Origin: Lepidonotus clava
Lineage: Eukaryota; Annelida; Polychaeta; Phyllodocida; Polynoidae
DNA: 64,000 nt
Reading direction: 5' to 3'
Assembly: GCA_936440205.1 (NCBI GenBank)
Contig: OW387142.1
Coordinates: 14,598,736 to 14,662,735 of the forward strand
Position numbers and translations under genes: made by a program. Positions 53,901 through 64,000 of this stretch are shown here, piece by piece; positions within the stretch are counted from its first letter, which is position 1, and each line of letters begins with the position of its first letter. The notes beneath the pieces are model-generated. The model saw nothing but the letters and a program-made list of their open reading frames with translations, was not told where the DNA came from and searched no databases.

Positions 53901-53954
53901 CTATTTTCACAACGGCCAACGCCTCCAGGGCGGAACGAACCTCCCCATGTTACA

Positions 53955-54115
53955 TTAACCTCCTGATGTGCGCAGCCCAGGAGACGATCTCCTCCAGTAG
54001 CCTACGGGCCTCCTTCTCCGTGCCAGCATGGCCCCAGAGCCACCACTGAGGGTGCAATATGGAGTAGCCAGGGAGCATTGGGAGTGGGTGTTTCTCGTCT
54101 GAGAGGCGGGGGTTT
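53955..54115 (-). CDS. Possible terminal exon, unknown minus-strand gene
   Basis: The minus strand reads SDEKHPLPMLPGYSILHP, then QWWLWGHAGTEKEARRLLEE and IVSWAAHIRRLM before a stop near 53965. The text has the amphipathic helix and codon quality of a real protein in GC-rich DNA that contrasts with its flanks. A related, shorter version is at 54583-54700. No family recognised. Part of a gene antisense to the presumed TBC1D intron, or a pseudogene of one. Confidence 0.35.
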
Positions 54116-54123
54116 TGCCCCTT

Positions 54124-54578
54124 TAGGGGGGTTTACACCTGTGCGACTTGAGTTGCGATATGACCGCGATATGACAACATCGCAACCAAGTTGCATATTA
54201 CTGCAATATGGGAGATGTTGCATATTATCAAATGGGATGTCACAGTGTTGCAACTTGGGGATGATGTGATCAACTTTTCTTTTATTGCCAACAAGTTTTC
54301 GTGGGCCATAAGAGGCAATATTATTCCGCATATTTAACAATTATGTCGCAGGTTCTGGTTGTGATACTTAAAGGAATAATCTGTCATATGACAGATCTGC
54401 AGCCTGGCTATACATACTATATGCAATGTCATTGTTTCTATCTATTGTAAATTCCTGGATGCTGTGATATGCTGCAATATGACTGCAACTTGAGTTGGTA
54501 GGGGAATAAGTGTCCATCGAAATGTGTGATAATCTCACATTGCAGCCTGTGAAAACATCGCATGTGTGTAAAAAGGCC
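54124..54578. mobile_element. MITE-like insert between two exon copies
   Basis: Left TAGGGGGGTTTACACCTGTG and right CGCATGTGTGTAAAAAGGCC are imperfect inverted ends. Many AT-rich GCAATATG/CATATTGC-type blocks occur inside (TTGCGATATGACCGCGATA). It is bracketed by the direct repeat of about 75 bp listed next. Confidence 0.45.
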
Positions 54579-54582
54579 TATT

Positions 54583-54720
54583 CAGAGGATGCAATATGGA
54601 GTAGCCGGGGAGCATAGGGAGTGGTGTTTCTGGTCCAGGAGGCGGCGGTGTGTACCCCATTCTGACAAAGTAATCCTTCAGGGAATGGCCTGTACCAGGG
54701 GAGGGTGGCAGAGTTGACAG
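54583..54720 (-). CDS. Second copy of the possible exon
   Basis: The minus strand reads HSLKDYFVRMGYTPPPPGP, then ETPLPMLPGYSILHP and then runs into the insert. About 75 bp (54583-54660) match 54049-54122. A CCTGGTACAG acceptor lies just upstream (near 54695). This copy has the upstream coding sequence and the other has the downstream end, so duplication and insertion have split or doubled one exon. Confidence 0.35.
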
Positions 54721-54736
54721 TCTAGCCAATTACCTT

Positions 54737-54921
54737 TGACGTAATAGCACCATAAGTGCCTGAATTATTTCCTCCAATTGCAGCGTGCTTATCCTATAGG
54801 TGTTAAGCCCGATATATCTTGTGTGATCACTAGTGAATGCAAAGTATATTATTCCTATAAAAGGCACATTGGATGATTCTGACTGCTTTAGACTCCTCTT
54901 CATCTTGGAAATACTACAAAA
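54737..54921 (-). CDS. Possible upstream exon of the same gene
   Basis: Minus-strand text SSNVPFIGIIYFAFTSD and HTRYIGLNTYRISTLQLEE is bounded by a TTTTTTTGTAG acceptor (about 54922) and CAAAG|GTAATT donor (about 54737). The phase does not join directly to the copy at 54583-54720, so the link between them is unproven. Confidence 0.25.
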
Positions 54922-54989
54922 AAATATGACAATGCTGAGAGAGAAAGTAAGATCTAAGGTCAATTCCTTATACAGACTCATATACATAC

Positions 54990-54992
54990 ATA

Positions 54993-55046
<54 letters not shown>
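54990..55046. repeat. (TA)n microsatellite
   Basis: About 25 uninterrupted TA units after short CATA repeats. Confidence 0.95.
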
Positions 55047-55047
<1 letters not shown>

Positions 55048-56870
55048 CTAAATCCATTAATCTACAGTGCTTTATAAAGCAAATTTAACGTTTTAACTAT
55101 TTTGTCTCCAGACTGTCGCCAGAAGCAAATGTCAGATTTCCTGTACTACTTGAACTTGAGTACTTGTGCTTCCTTCGATTGCTGAACCGTCGTTTTGTAC
55201 ATGTAAAACACTTCAGCAGAACTGATGTGAATACATTAATTTCAGTAAAGGTTGCCATCGATCTAATTGTGAGTATTTACGGCAGTGTAACAGAAGAAGA
55301 CCCGGCCGTTTCTCTACAACTAGGTCATGAAAGACGGTATTACAGTTACGTATGAGAAACAATACGAAGTGTCAGTGTATGCGTGTAACATGATAAATGT
55401 CATTTCACTTTCATATTTCACATCAAAGGCCATCACGTGATGATAGTGTTTCTACTTTACCAATGACGTCAGTGCCATTGTAACTAGCGATTGTTATGAT
55501 AACTGACATTCATCCATATGATGGCAAGATAGACAAAAGAAAAAACATCAAATTGTACTCGTAATGAAGTCTCCAATATAGTTAAGCTTTTTCTGCGCGG
55601 ACATACACGTATGTACCCAGTTGCATGGTTCACTATTAGAGTTCTTATTTTACATAAGATGATATGATGTAAACATTGGAGATTCCTTTTATACTTTGAG
55701 AATTGACTATTTATTAGTCATATTTCACCAATGCTAAATACCATTTTATAAAAGTCATGTAGAAGAGTTGATAATTGCACACAAAAATAAATTTTACCCT
55801 TGCTCTACTTTACCATCCGGGGGACCCATACCTTATACAGAATTGATTAAGTTAGCCAATTTAGTTTCTATTTGATCCTTATACTAGTGACTGGTAATTG
55901 CAATGATCGCTCAGATCTAAATCTATCCCTACCTATAAGGTTTCCGTTTGGGATTAAAGTAATTACGATTTCTTTAAATAGTTCCCTGATTACGACACGT
56001 GTAATGTCGATACCTGACGAATTAATTGGAAAGGTATTTTCAGCATTTCGTTTTTATCCTACTGATACAGCAAGTGTAATACTAAATACGAAAAAGCTGT
56101 TTGTTTTTCTCTCGGTACTGGAAAATTTGTCGATTTGACCGGTTTGATTTTTATAATGTACAATCAAGACTCCATTCAAGAGCCATCATGGAAAAAAAGG
56201 TTTGCTTTCATAAGGGAAATCTAGGGAATATTAGAATTGTGTTGGAAAAACTAACCGCATTCAATTACATTTTTGGAGGTTGTGGATTTAGTTAGTTCCT
56301 AGCTACCATTGTCATACTGTGATACGGTTGTAAAAAGATAAATATAGATACTCTTAGAATGTACAGAAGATTGGCTGTTTGATACACTATTTGGCATTTA
56401 GAATACGTACATATCATACAAGGAGAAAGGCTATCATATTTTTTCTTTTTCATTTTCTTTCTCTTTGTCCTTTTTCTTTCTCTTTCCTTTTTTTACAACA
56501 ATTCTCGCTTACAGCCAACCTTGTTACATAAGGACACCCTCCCTTTTGAAACTTCTGGTTCCATCCCTGTTATATACATACAGATGAAATGGAATACCCT
56601 TTGTAATGGATAGGTCATTTTGGCATCTCTGACTTCTGGCTGGCGTGTCGATCAAACGCCACTACAAATGTACACCCCGGTTTGGCGACTAACCAGGTTA
56701 ACTCTGTCCTTCCAGTCTTCCATTTCAAGGGGACCACGCCCGTACTGACTACTACAGAATGATCAATAACTAATACGTTGCCAGGAGAAGCTCAGTTAGC
56801 CTTGATTACTAAGCTATTATTAGGCACAAGGGAGGTTATTAATTAGTACACCACTAATGTAATGGTCCAG
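55047..56870. other. Intronic or intergenic, nothing recognised
   Basis: Several open frames of 60-90 codons without motifs; a T/C-rich tract lies at about 56440-56500. Confidence 0.3.
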
Positions 56871-56871
56871 T

Positions 56872-57193
56872 CAGGGTTGCCACAGGTCAGGGAAAAGTCA
56901 GAGAAAAGTGTTTTTTTCAGGGTCATGGAAAAGTCAGGGAATCTTGGAATTAGTCAGGGAAAAGTCGAATTTCAAATAAAATGTCAGGGAAAATTGACTC
57001 TAGTCAGGGAAAAATGGAATTTCCAAATTCACGAGTGAAGAATCACAAGAATCTGGTTTGGCAAAAAACATTTTGTAAATTGCGTTACCATGACAGGCAT
57101 GATGGGATTTTCTTATCTGATCTGTCAGAGGAAAATTAAATTGGTCTGGGAAAAGTCAGGGAATTTTGATGTCTCTGCTCTGTAGCAACCCTG
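56872..57193. mobile_element. 322-bp MITE, CAGGGTTGCCACA end
   Basis: CAGGGTTGCCACA at the left and TAGCAACCCTG at the right are flanked by CCAGT (56867-56871 and 57194-57198). The interior has many degenerate GTCAGGGAAAAG units. The ends resemble hAT-type MITEs, but only five flanking bases match. Confidence 0.75.
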
Positions 57194-57199
57194 CCAGTT

Positions 57200-59010
57200 T
57201 GTTTGCAATGAAACCTCTGCCGGGTGTTTTTAATTTTGACAGGGTCTGAAGGAAATTGATCTATTTTGCCGACAGCTAGGCTATCTGGATCTTGATGGTT
57301 TTATCATTCCTTGTCTTATGTTATTGACAAATTTCACTGATCCACCATGTCACAAACAGAAGTCACTGTAAATAGCGCTTGGACCAGTGGACTTGTCGCT
57401 TATGCATATTTGTTATAACTGTGACGGAATCAACATAGCTACACCAGAGATGATAAAACATCGGCACTGTGATAATCGCAATATACTGACGAAAACCTTC
57501 TTGTTAAAATATGGTGTTTTGAAGTTGCCCTTTTTTGGTCATCCGGATATAATCTGTAAACAAATCCATAGTAGACACTTGAGTTTCAAAATAAAATAAC
57601 CGATAGAGTTACTCATCTAGCAGCATATCGGGTGTTGTTGAGATATGGTATAAGCCACCCATGCAATATTATGAGGACAGAAAAAAAACTGATAGACCAG
57701 TCATGCTGTTGTAAAAGTCCAAAAAAATTGTTACGCTGCATGCGACGAACAACCATCTAATCTTATCTTTTCGGCATCTTAAATTTGGCGATTATCACAT
57801 CATCACCGATCGAAGATTAAGATTATTATGTGCTAGAGGACGCATATATCGACCAGTTTATACGTTCACATGTCGCCTCGTGCTTTTGTATTGTGAGATC
57901 CGTTTTCTGTAAACACTGCTTATCTTGCAAACTGAGAACCCTGTGAAAATTCCAAACATTGTTGGTCGCAAACATTACCATTGTAATTCTATTTCTATTC
58001 AATATTTATAATTCTATTCAAAGTTTGATGTGTAATAGATTAACGGGTCACTACACGTTGCCTGTATCAAAAGTTATATCCAAGTTTGTTCCAATGTTTG
58101 TAAAGAAAATACATATACAAGGAGGCCGGTCTCTCATTATACGTCATCGGTATCATCTAACTATATATAGCGATGTTAACGATTCAGAACTTACAAATAC
58201 AAAACACCGCACACAATAAAGCTGTTTTATTCCATAATACAAAATGAGGGAAACACCTGGCTTCCTCCTTACAAAGTAAAAGTTTTCGAACAAATCTGTT
58301 CTAAGGGGAAAAACACCCAAGGCTCACTTCCACCTGGTAAAATGGTGGGAAAATAACAATGCCTCTCAGTCTGCCTTGGAAAAGTAAAGCCGTTTTTCCA
58401 GGGTGGTGATTTAATATTCGGTCCGTTGCCAAGGTAACAGCATGTGTGGTTCCAGGTAGCCTACCAAGGAGTAGGACATCGAAATTGTGTTGAAAAGTTC
58501 CTAATGGTGACAAGAATCTGTGAAATAAACGAACTAAAGCATGCAGACAGTATTCCCATATTCCCCTCTATTATAACAGGCGTCAGGTTCAGTACCTATG
58601 CAATGCGTGTTTTCCGAACGAGAGTAGTATGAACGCTGCAAATCATTATTTTCTTGAAGTTAAATAATAACCAAATTGCTAGGGTTTCCAGGAAGTAAAA
58701 ACTCTTACTCCACGGTTTTAAGCGTTCCCTGATATGAATATAACAACTGTACGATTGCAAAGTATAGGTCATGGACTTATCTAATGCTACATAGATCTAT
58801 TCCTTTATTTCATGTTTAATTCTTTCTTTGACCACCTTACCCACCTATTGCCTATTTTGAAAGAAGAGATTGGGGATCTAAATTTGACAGTTTGAAATTA
58901 CAAAAAATAATTCAGAACAAAAATACTTCTCTTATAACATTGCATGAAGTTAGTGAAAATGCCCAAAGGCATTATAGATCCATACCTAAATAGTTACCCT
59001 CCCGACTATG
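57200..59010. other. Intronic or intergenic, nothing recognised
   Basis: Short frames only. 58300-58480 is somewhat GC-richer but shows no clear exon. Confidence 0.3.
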
Positions 59011-59035
59011 TCAATTATCATAGCGTATGTAAACC

Positions 59036-59240
59036 TTAGCCTGGAGCGGCCCAAAGTATGGCGGACCCTGGAGGAGAGCTGCTCGGCCTGGGTGGGTGGG
59101 TCTGAGCAGTAGACTGATGAGCTCCTCCAGGGTGGAGCAGCTCACGTCACAGGCACTTAAAGGCCGCAGCTGACCCCGGCCAAACGTTGCCGATCCATAA
59201 AGGTCCTCCAGGCGGTATGGGCCTGGTCCTCCAGTACCTG
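59036..59240 (-). CDS. Possible exon of a minus-strand gene
   Basis: GC-rich minus-strand text GTGGPGPYRLEDLYGSATFG, then LRPLSACDVSCSTLEELISL and a LLQGPPYFGPLQAK end, bounded by AAACAG (acceptor, about 59235) and CTAAG|GTTTAC (donor, about 59037). The codon quality and GC contrast match the possible exons at 54 kb, 4.5 kb further along the same strand. No family recognised. Confidence 0.35.
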
Positions 59241-59247
59241 TTTGCAT

Positions 59248-62200
59248 CTGTTTCTCCCCAACGGCAGATTGACACTAGGCAAAGGCAATTATGTTGTGCA
59301 TACTGGCAATGTTTGCTTGAAGAGAGTGCAGAGAAAGATAGACTATGTGATTTGTTGTTCTAGAGATTATCTTGGTTCGTAGTGCTTATATGCCATTGGC
59401 TATATGGGCTATATGCCATTGGCCTATTTGACAAGACCATATACTGTAAACGTATTAATTTTCGTGCTGTACATATTTTCGTGCATTTCGCGCACCACTC
59501 TAAATGTGGGAAAATATGACATGAGTGAAATTAAGTATTAAAGGACAAGTAGCAAAAACAACCCCATTAAATGCGCGAAAATATGAATGCGAGAAAATTC
59601 CACTCATTGGTTGGTACGCGAAAATTTAACAGCGCGAAAATGTATACGTTCAGAGTATAATTATGATAGTATCATAGTAGTGGAATTCAAGTTGTTATCT
59701 CAGAAATGAAATGGTTACCATACGTGGTTAACGAAGTAAAGAACTTAAACTTTGACTTTTGTAACATCCTAATATTCATCAAAGTTTGTGTATGGCTTCC
59801 TAGATTAATATCCAGGTTTGATAGAGCTAATTAAGAATATTTTCTTATACCGTATGGTTCCTTGGATCATGTAATTGTGTTTATCTTATACCGGAAGTTA
59901 TATTATAGATGTATGGTGTTTGTTCTTACTTCAAGTTCTTGAAAATTGGGCAGTATAATTAATACCTTCGATTCTATGTTTTACTCGCTTAGTTCCACTC
60001 ACTTTTGATATCAATGTCGTTTTAGCAACAGTTGATATAGTACTTGTACAATATCTGACAGTTGGTATAAATTCATGATAGACCAGTTTCATTTAGAAGA
60101 ATGATATCCAAAGAGACTATCCTCTAGAGAACGTTTTCTAGGGGTCATTTGAAAACCTGCACTATTGAATCCAGAAACAAGTCACGGGAAACATTGCCTG
60201 CTGAATAATTCCCTAAAGCGCCTATAAATAAGCAGTGTTTTTGCGCAGCTGCTTGTGACGTTCCATTACCGTTACTCGACGATAAAAATTCTCTAGTGTG
60301 AAGTCGGTTCACGAACGCCCCCAACAGGCCTCTAACTGCCCCATTCGCCGCTAAGCCGTTGTAGATCCCATGTGAAACAGGCACCTTTGATGGCCTTGGG
60401 GGTAGGATCCAATGCTTTGGCAGCGAGTTCTCTCCTTGGAACTGATATCCTCACGGGTGGGATTTACAGAGTATAAACTATATCTGTATATTGGATGTGT
60501 AAAAGTGCCGGTGATGGCAGTAAGTAGCAGTAGAAATTCCTTAAAACATTTTAGATTGCCGGTTTACCCAAATTTCCTATACTACTAGAGCCCTGTCGTA
60601 CGATACTTTTCTGGTTGATACACCTCACACATAGAGGTCTGTGAAAACATAATTTCTTCAGACTAATTAAAGCTTTAAATAATTTGGGGACATAGATATC
60701 AAGTTATACCCCTCACAAAGAAATGTGCTCAGGTAACATAGGTCAAAAAGTAAGGTAGATAGGTCATTTTTTGCTTCTTCTTTACTTAACAAATGGACCT
60801 AGTACAGGCAGTGTTGACACTTGAATAAAAATTCTGAACATTCTCTTAAACAATATCCAGCATTGAAAATACATGTCCTGATCATCTATATGCTGTTTAA
60901 CTTTAATGCTTTTCTGGTCAATACTTCTGGATTTTGACCTTTGAAAAGAAACTTCTAAAGAAAGTTAGGATAGGGCCCAAAATTAAGGGTAGGCCGGGTC
61001 ACCTGAACACAATTATTATTCTTTAGGCGTAACCCAAAGAATAGAAATGATTTCGAAATATGTTTTCAGAAATTTAAAGTATTTCTTGAGAACGACCATC
61101 CTTAAAAGTCCTTAAGGGTTAATCTCACAAAACCTGTCTCAGGCAGATACCTGTAAGGCCCCTTTATAGCACTACACAGGAGACCCCTTGTCTTAAAGAA
61201 CACACTGATAGAAGACCTGTCCACCCCCACACACCCCTCGGCTTATATCGACTGAAGCATCCATCACTGAGATACGTACCTCTCACCATAAAGACGTCGG
61301 ATAAGGTTTCAAAGCCTTCACCGCCTGTTGATCATTAAGAACAAACTAGATGGGGCTTTTCAGGGGGAGGCTGACAAGGCCAGACAATTCCCCCGCCGCT
61401 CTCGTCATTCTTTTTAAGGGGAACCGATAACGACAGATAGTAATTCTCATTAATTGTGTCAGACTGCAATAACAAAAACGCAGTCGTTGGGGATTCCAGG
61501 CGTAAGTTACAAGTTGTAACGTTGAAAAACTATTGCATGTAGCATTACACGCTTTTGCACCTGAGTTGTAGGGAAACAGAAAAACCATTCGTGGGGTGTT
61601 TATCTTGCTGACAATCTACTCACAGTATTCTTTTTATCCATCTTGAGCAGAATTGTTCTCGCAATGCAAAAACGTATAATATATTGTGTCTCAGCTATAA
61701 TTTTCTACTTGAGGCAAATGATTTTGACACTTTATGATCAGACAAACACATTGAAATTGCAGCAAGATTGCATATGATTTATCCACAGATATCGTTCTGA
61801 ATTTCCGGATTTTTGGCTGTACCATAGTTTTCCAAAAGTCAGTAATTTTGAGAAAAACAATTTTGCAGTTGATTGCAGGTCTCACCTTTTCTATAAGTTA
61901 TTTATGTCTGAACGCCTATACAATAATAAGTTCTCTACCTTTTAACTTGCCCTTTCTAAAAGTTCAGGGTTTTCAGGGTTTTCCTTGTTTATAGAGTGAC
62001 ATCTCTGAAAAGACCCTCTCTCTCCCCTATCTGCATTTACTAATTGTTCAAGTGTCAGTGGTCCTAACAGGTTTACATAAGACACCTCTGTAGAGAAGGG
62101 TAACGGGAGTCAAATAGGTGTTGAGTAACACCTGCTGCTCACATACACTCGGAGCTACTCCACATCAACAGTTTATTGATTCAGCACGTTCACACACTTC

Positions 62201-63120
62201 ACAATCCCAGGTCTGTACCGCATATGTTTGACGTGACTGGATTGTATCTGTATATCACATATTGCCCATGGCACCTTAAGTTTCCAGGGATGTAACTTAT
62301 CAGATTTTTATCTGATTTCAGGTTTTTTTTCGCGTCATCATCTGTATTAAAAATGTTCAAAATTAATCTCTTACATCACATTTTATGTCATTTTGAAACA
62401 ATTTCAAATTTTCTTTCTGGAGTTTAAGATTTTGTTCACTAACCTTCACCTACATCCCTGCTCAACATTGCAAAGAAACAAAACGTGCATTTCGCTATCA
62501 ATGCCGTATACTGAGTTGTTTTTAGATGTATGCTATGATATTTGCCTCTTTTAATGCATTAATTTTTGTGTGTGCAAGCGACAGACTTGTGACAGACTCA
62601 CTCAATCACCCTATTCTCCGTTTTCGAAGAGTGTATAACGTCGATAGTCCGATAAATCGGAGTAATAACTTGGCCCAACTCTCATAGGAATCAATGTTAA
62701 AAATCGGGGGGGACACACTGTGCTATTTCTGGAGTAAAGAATCTGCTTGGAGATTGAGAAGCGTCTCATAGGAAATGCCTTGAGAGTGTAGAAATGAGCA
62801 TAAATAAGTCTGTATCTGGAGATTGACGAGATGTCATAATGATATTCTAAAAATAGAATGAAAGTAGGTCGGGAATGCCCCCATCACCCACTGGGGGTGG
62901 CCATATTGAATAAATTTGCATATTACCAATACAATCTCCTCACACAAATGAGCTCAGACTCTTCATCCATGGTGTATGGGGGTAAGGGGGTCAAGAAGGT
63001 GGAGGGGTAAAGGGGTCGTCATGGGAATTACATGGGATGTCATGGGGATGTCATGGGGATGTCCATCAATCACCTCGATCCAGTTCTCTGTCACTGTCCA
63101 GTCAATAACCTTGATACTCC
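59248..63120. other. Intronic or intergenic
   Basis: Mostly unique AT-rich DNA. 60990-61040 shares a GGTAGGYCGGGT-type block with about 15995-16045 (GGTAGGTCGGGTTGCCTGAA), a dispersed repeat. No exon supported. Confidence 0.3.
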
Positions 63121-63124
63121 GATA

Positions 63125-63230
63125 AATCTCGCTCTCTGTCTCTGTCTCTATACCTGTCTCTCTGTCTTTCTCTGTCTCTCTTTGTCCCCCTCCCTCCCCT
63201 CCCTCCCCCCTCTCTCTCCCTCTCAGCTAT
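63125..63230. repeat. (TCTG/TCTC)n pyrimidine microsatellite
   Basis: CT-rich tract ending CCCTCTCAG. It resembles a long polypyrimidine tract and acceptor, but the sequence after it does not continue the PTB protein. Confidence 0.8.
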
Positions 63231-64000
63231 TTAACAAAGTGGATAAGACGGAGCTTTTAGGTTCTTTAGAATCATATGCAGTATATGTAATCCTGTAGAA
63301 AGCTGTGCAAACTGTGCAAACTGTACTTGTAAGATGTAAGGTGCATGTGTCTATCATCCCAGTGGAACCAGTTGTATTGCCAATAGCTGATAGATGATGG
63401 TAACTATTAAAATGTTGCGCACTGAATGGATTGTTAGATAATTTTAAATACATTAAAGGATGACTTCCTCTGAAAGTAAATTGGAAACCTTGGTATAGAA
63501 TAGAGGCTGTATTCCACTGGGCGATAGATTATGTAGTTATCACATGCTGTGATGATTAAGATGGTATCTTACAATATTGCTCGATCACAGAGATTCTCAT
63601 CTCAGTATGATCAATTTGTCATACTTTATCATCTTATCATTCAAAATGTTATCTGTATAAACGTGGAATCAATCTACTTGTAAGGTTCATTTATGACTGA
63701 AGACACTTAGACAAGCGGACTCTGCTATATCACTCTCCGAATTCAGATGTAAAAACAACAGAATAAAATAAAACGTTGGCAGGTGCAGACGTCAGCCTGA
63801 TTATTAAGAGGCAATCCCGTATCCAGGGCGTGTGACGTGGGGTATTGGTCACATCTCTTGGCTAGGTTAGGTCCACTTTTTGAAAAAAATAAATGATTTC
63901 ATTATGTGTTTTTAGTACCCCTTCCTATGGAATATGTTGTCATCTATCAGTTTTGCAAGAAATAAGTGAAACAAACTATTCTATCATAAGATATTACATT
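63231..64000. other. 3' edge, nothing recognised
   Basis: AT-rich, no supported frame. Confidence 0.3.

Noticed and set aside
55872-56138. 88-aa plus-strand frame as an exon
   Set aside because: No motif, no upstream acceptor of quality and AT-rich codons; chance is enough.
63231-63298. Second exon of the TBC1D-like gene after the pyrimidine tract
   Set aside because: A good acceptor-like CTCTCAG precedes it, but the encoded text stops after about 22 residues and does not resemble the PTB continuation.

Overview
The window looks like nuclear DNA of an aquatic invertebrate animal. It has spliced genes with GT-AG introns, a TBC1D1/TBC1D4-type host gene, a 5S rRNA-derived SINE, a 5'-truncated LINE with a poly(A) tail, and many small inverted-repeat DNA transposons, several ending in G tracts. 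The phylum cannot be fixed from sequence alone. All functional calls rest on reading motifs by eye; no database was searched.

1-23.3 kb is a repeat-rich intergenic region. It holds a likely two-exon gene end (340-1166), a fossil tyrosine-recombinase element inside long inverted repeats (about 1.75-4.4 kb), and a well-supported five-exon gene with a TATA box and strong Kozak start (7987-10354). It also holds a 331-bp satellite array (11.75-12.96 kb), a ~59-bp minisatellite split by a transposon (15.3-15.8 kb), and transposons with clear ends: 19737-20452 flanked by TTAA, 20500-20674, and a 915-bp foldback flanked by TA (21398-22312).

23.8-32.96 kb is the most unusual part: an AT-rich, gene-dense island in which C clearly outnumbers G on the + strand, whichever strand is coding. 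It carries an unknown 156-aa ORF (-), a six-exon mucin-like type I membrane protein gene in which every junction is phase 2 (25514-28656, +), a complete dUTPase (28675-29109, -) ending 18 bp from that gene's stop, an ORF abutting the dUTPase start, and a tandem death-domain protein (32194-32769, -). Control-like sequence includes TATA-centred dyad symmetry, four identical CCACCAGAGGG motifs and three TGACGTGA repeats. A 286-bp GC-rich insert with a 14-bp target duplication lies inside it, suggesting that the island is a resident part of the chromosome. Nucleotide metabolism, death-fold signalling and a fast-changing surface protein together suggest either captured sequence from a large DNA virus or an immune-type host gene cluster. 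No capsid, polymerase or integrase was seen, so the nature is open.

33-35.6 kb holds a solo-LTR-like fossil and a foldback-like AT-rich segment. A CpG-rich promoter with a full CRE and an ATGGCGG motif then leads into the first coding exon of a TBC1D1/TBC1D4 (AS160) family RabGAP (35835-36359, +). The rest of the window is probably its very long first intron or intergenic DNA. This part holds a LINE inserted into a MITE, whose second copy at 51.7 kb lacks the LINE, plus hAT-like and Harbinger-like MITEs, arrays of a CTGTAAATTTACAG palindrome, tandem repeats, and possible exons of an unrecognised minus-strand gene at 53.9-54.9 and 59.0-59.2 kb.
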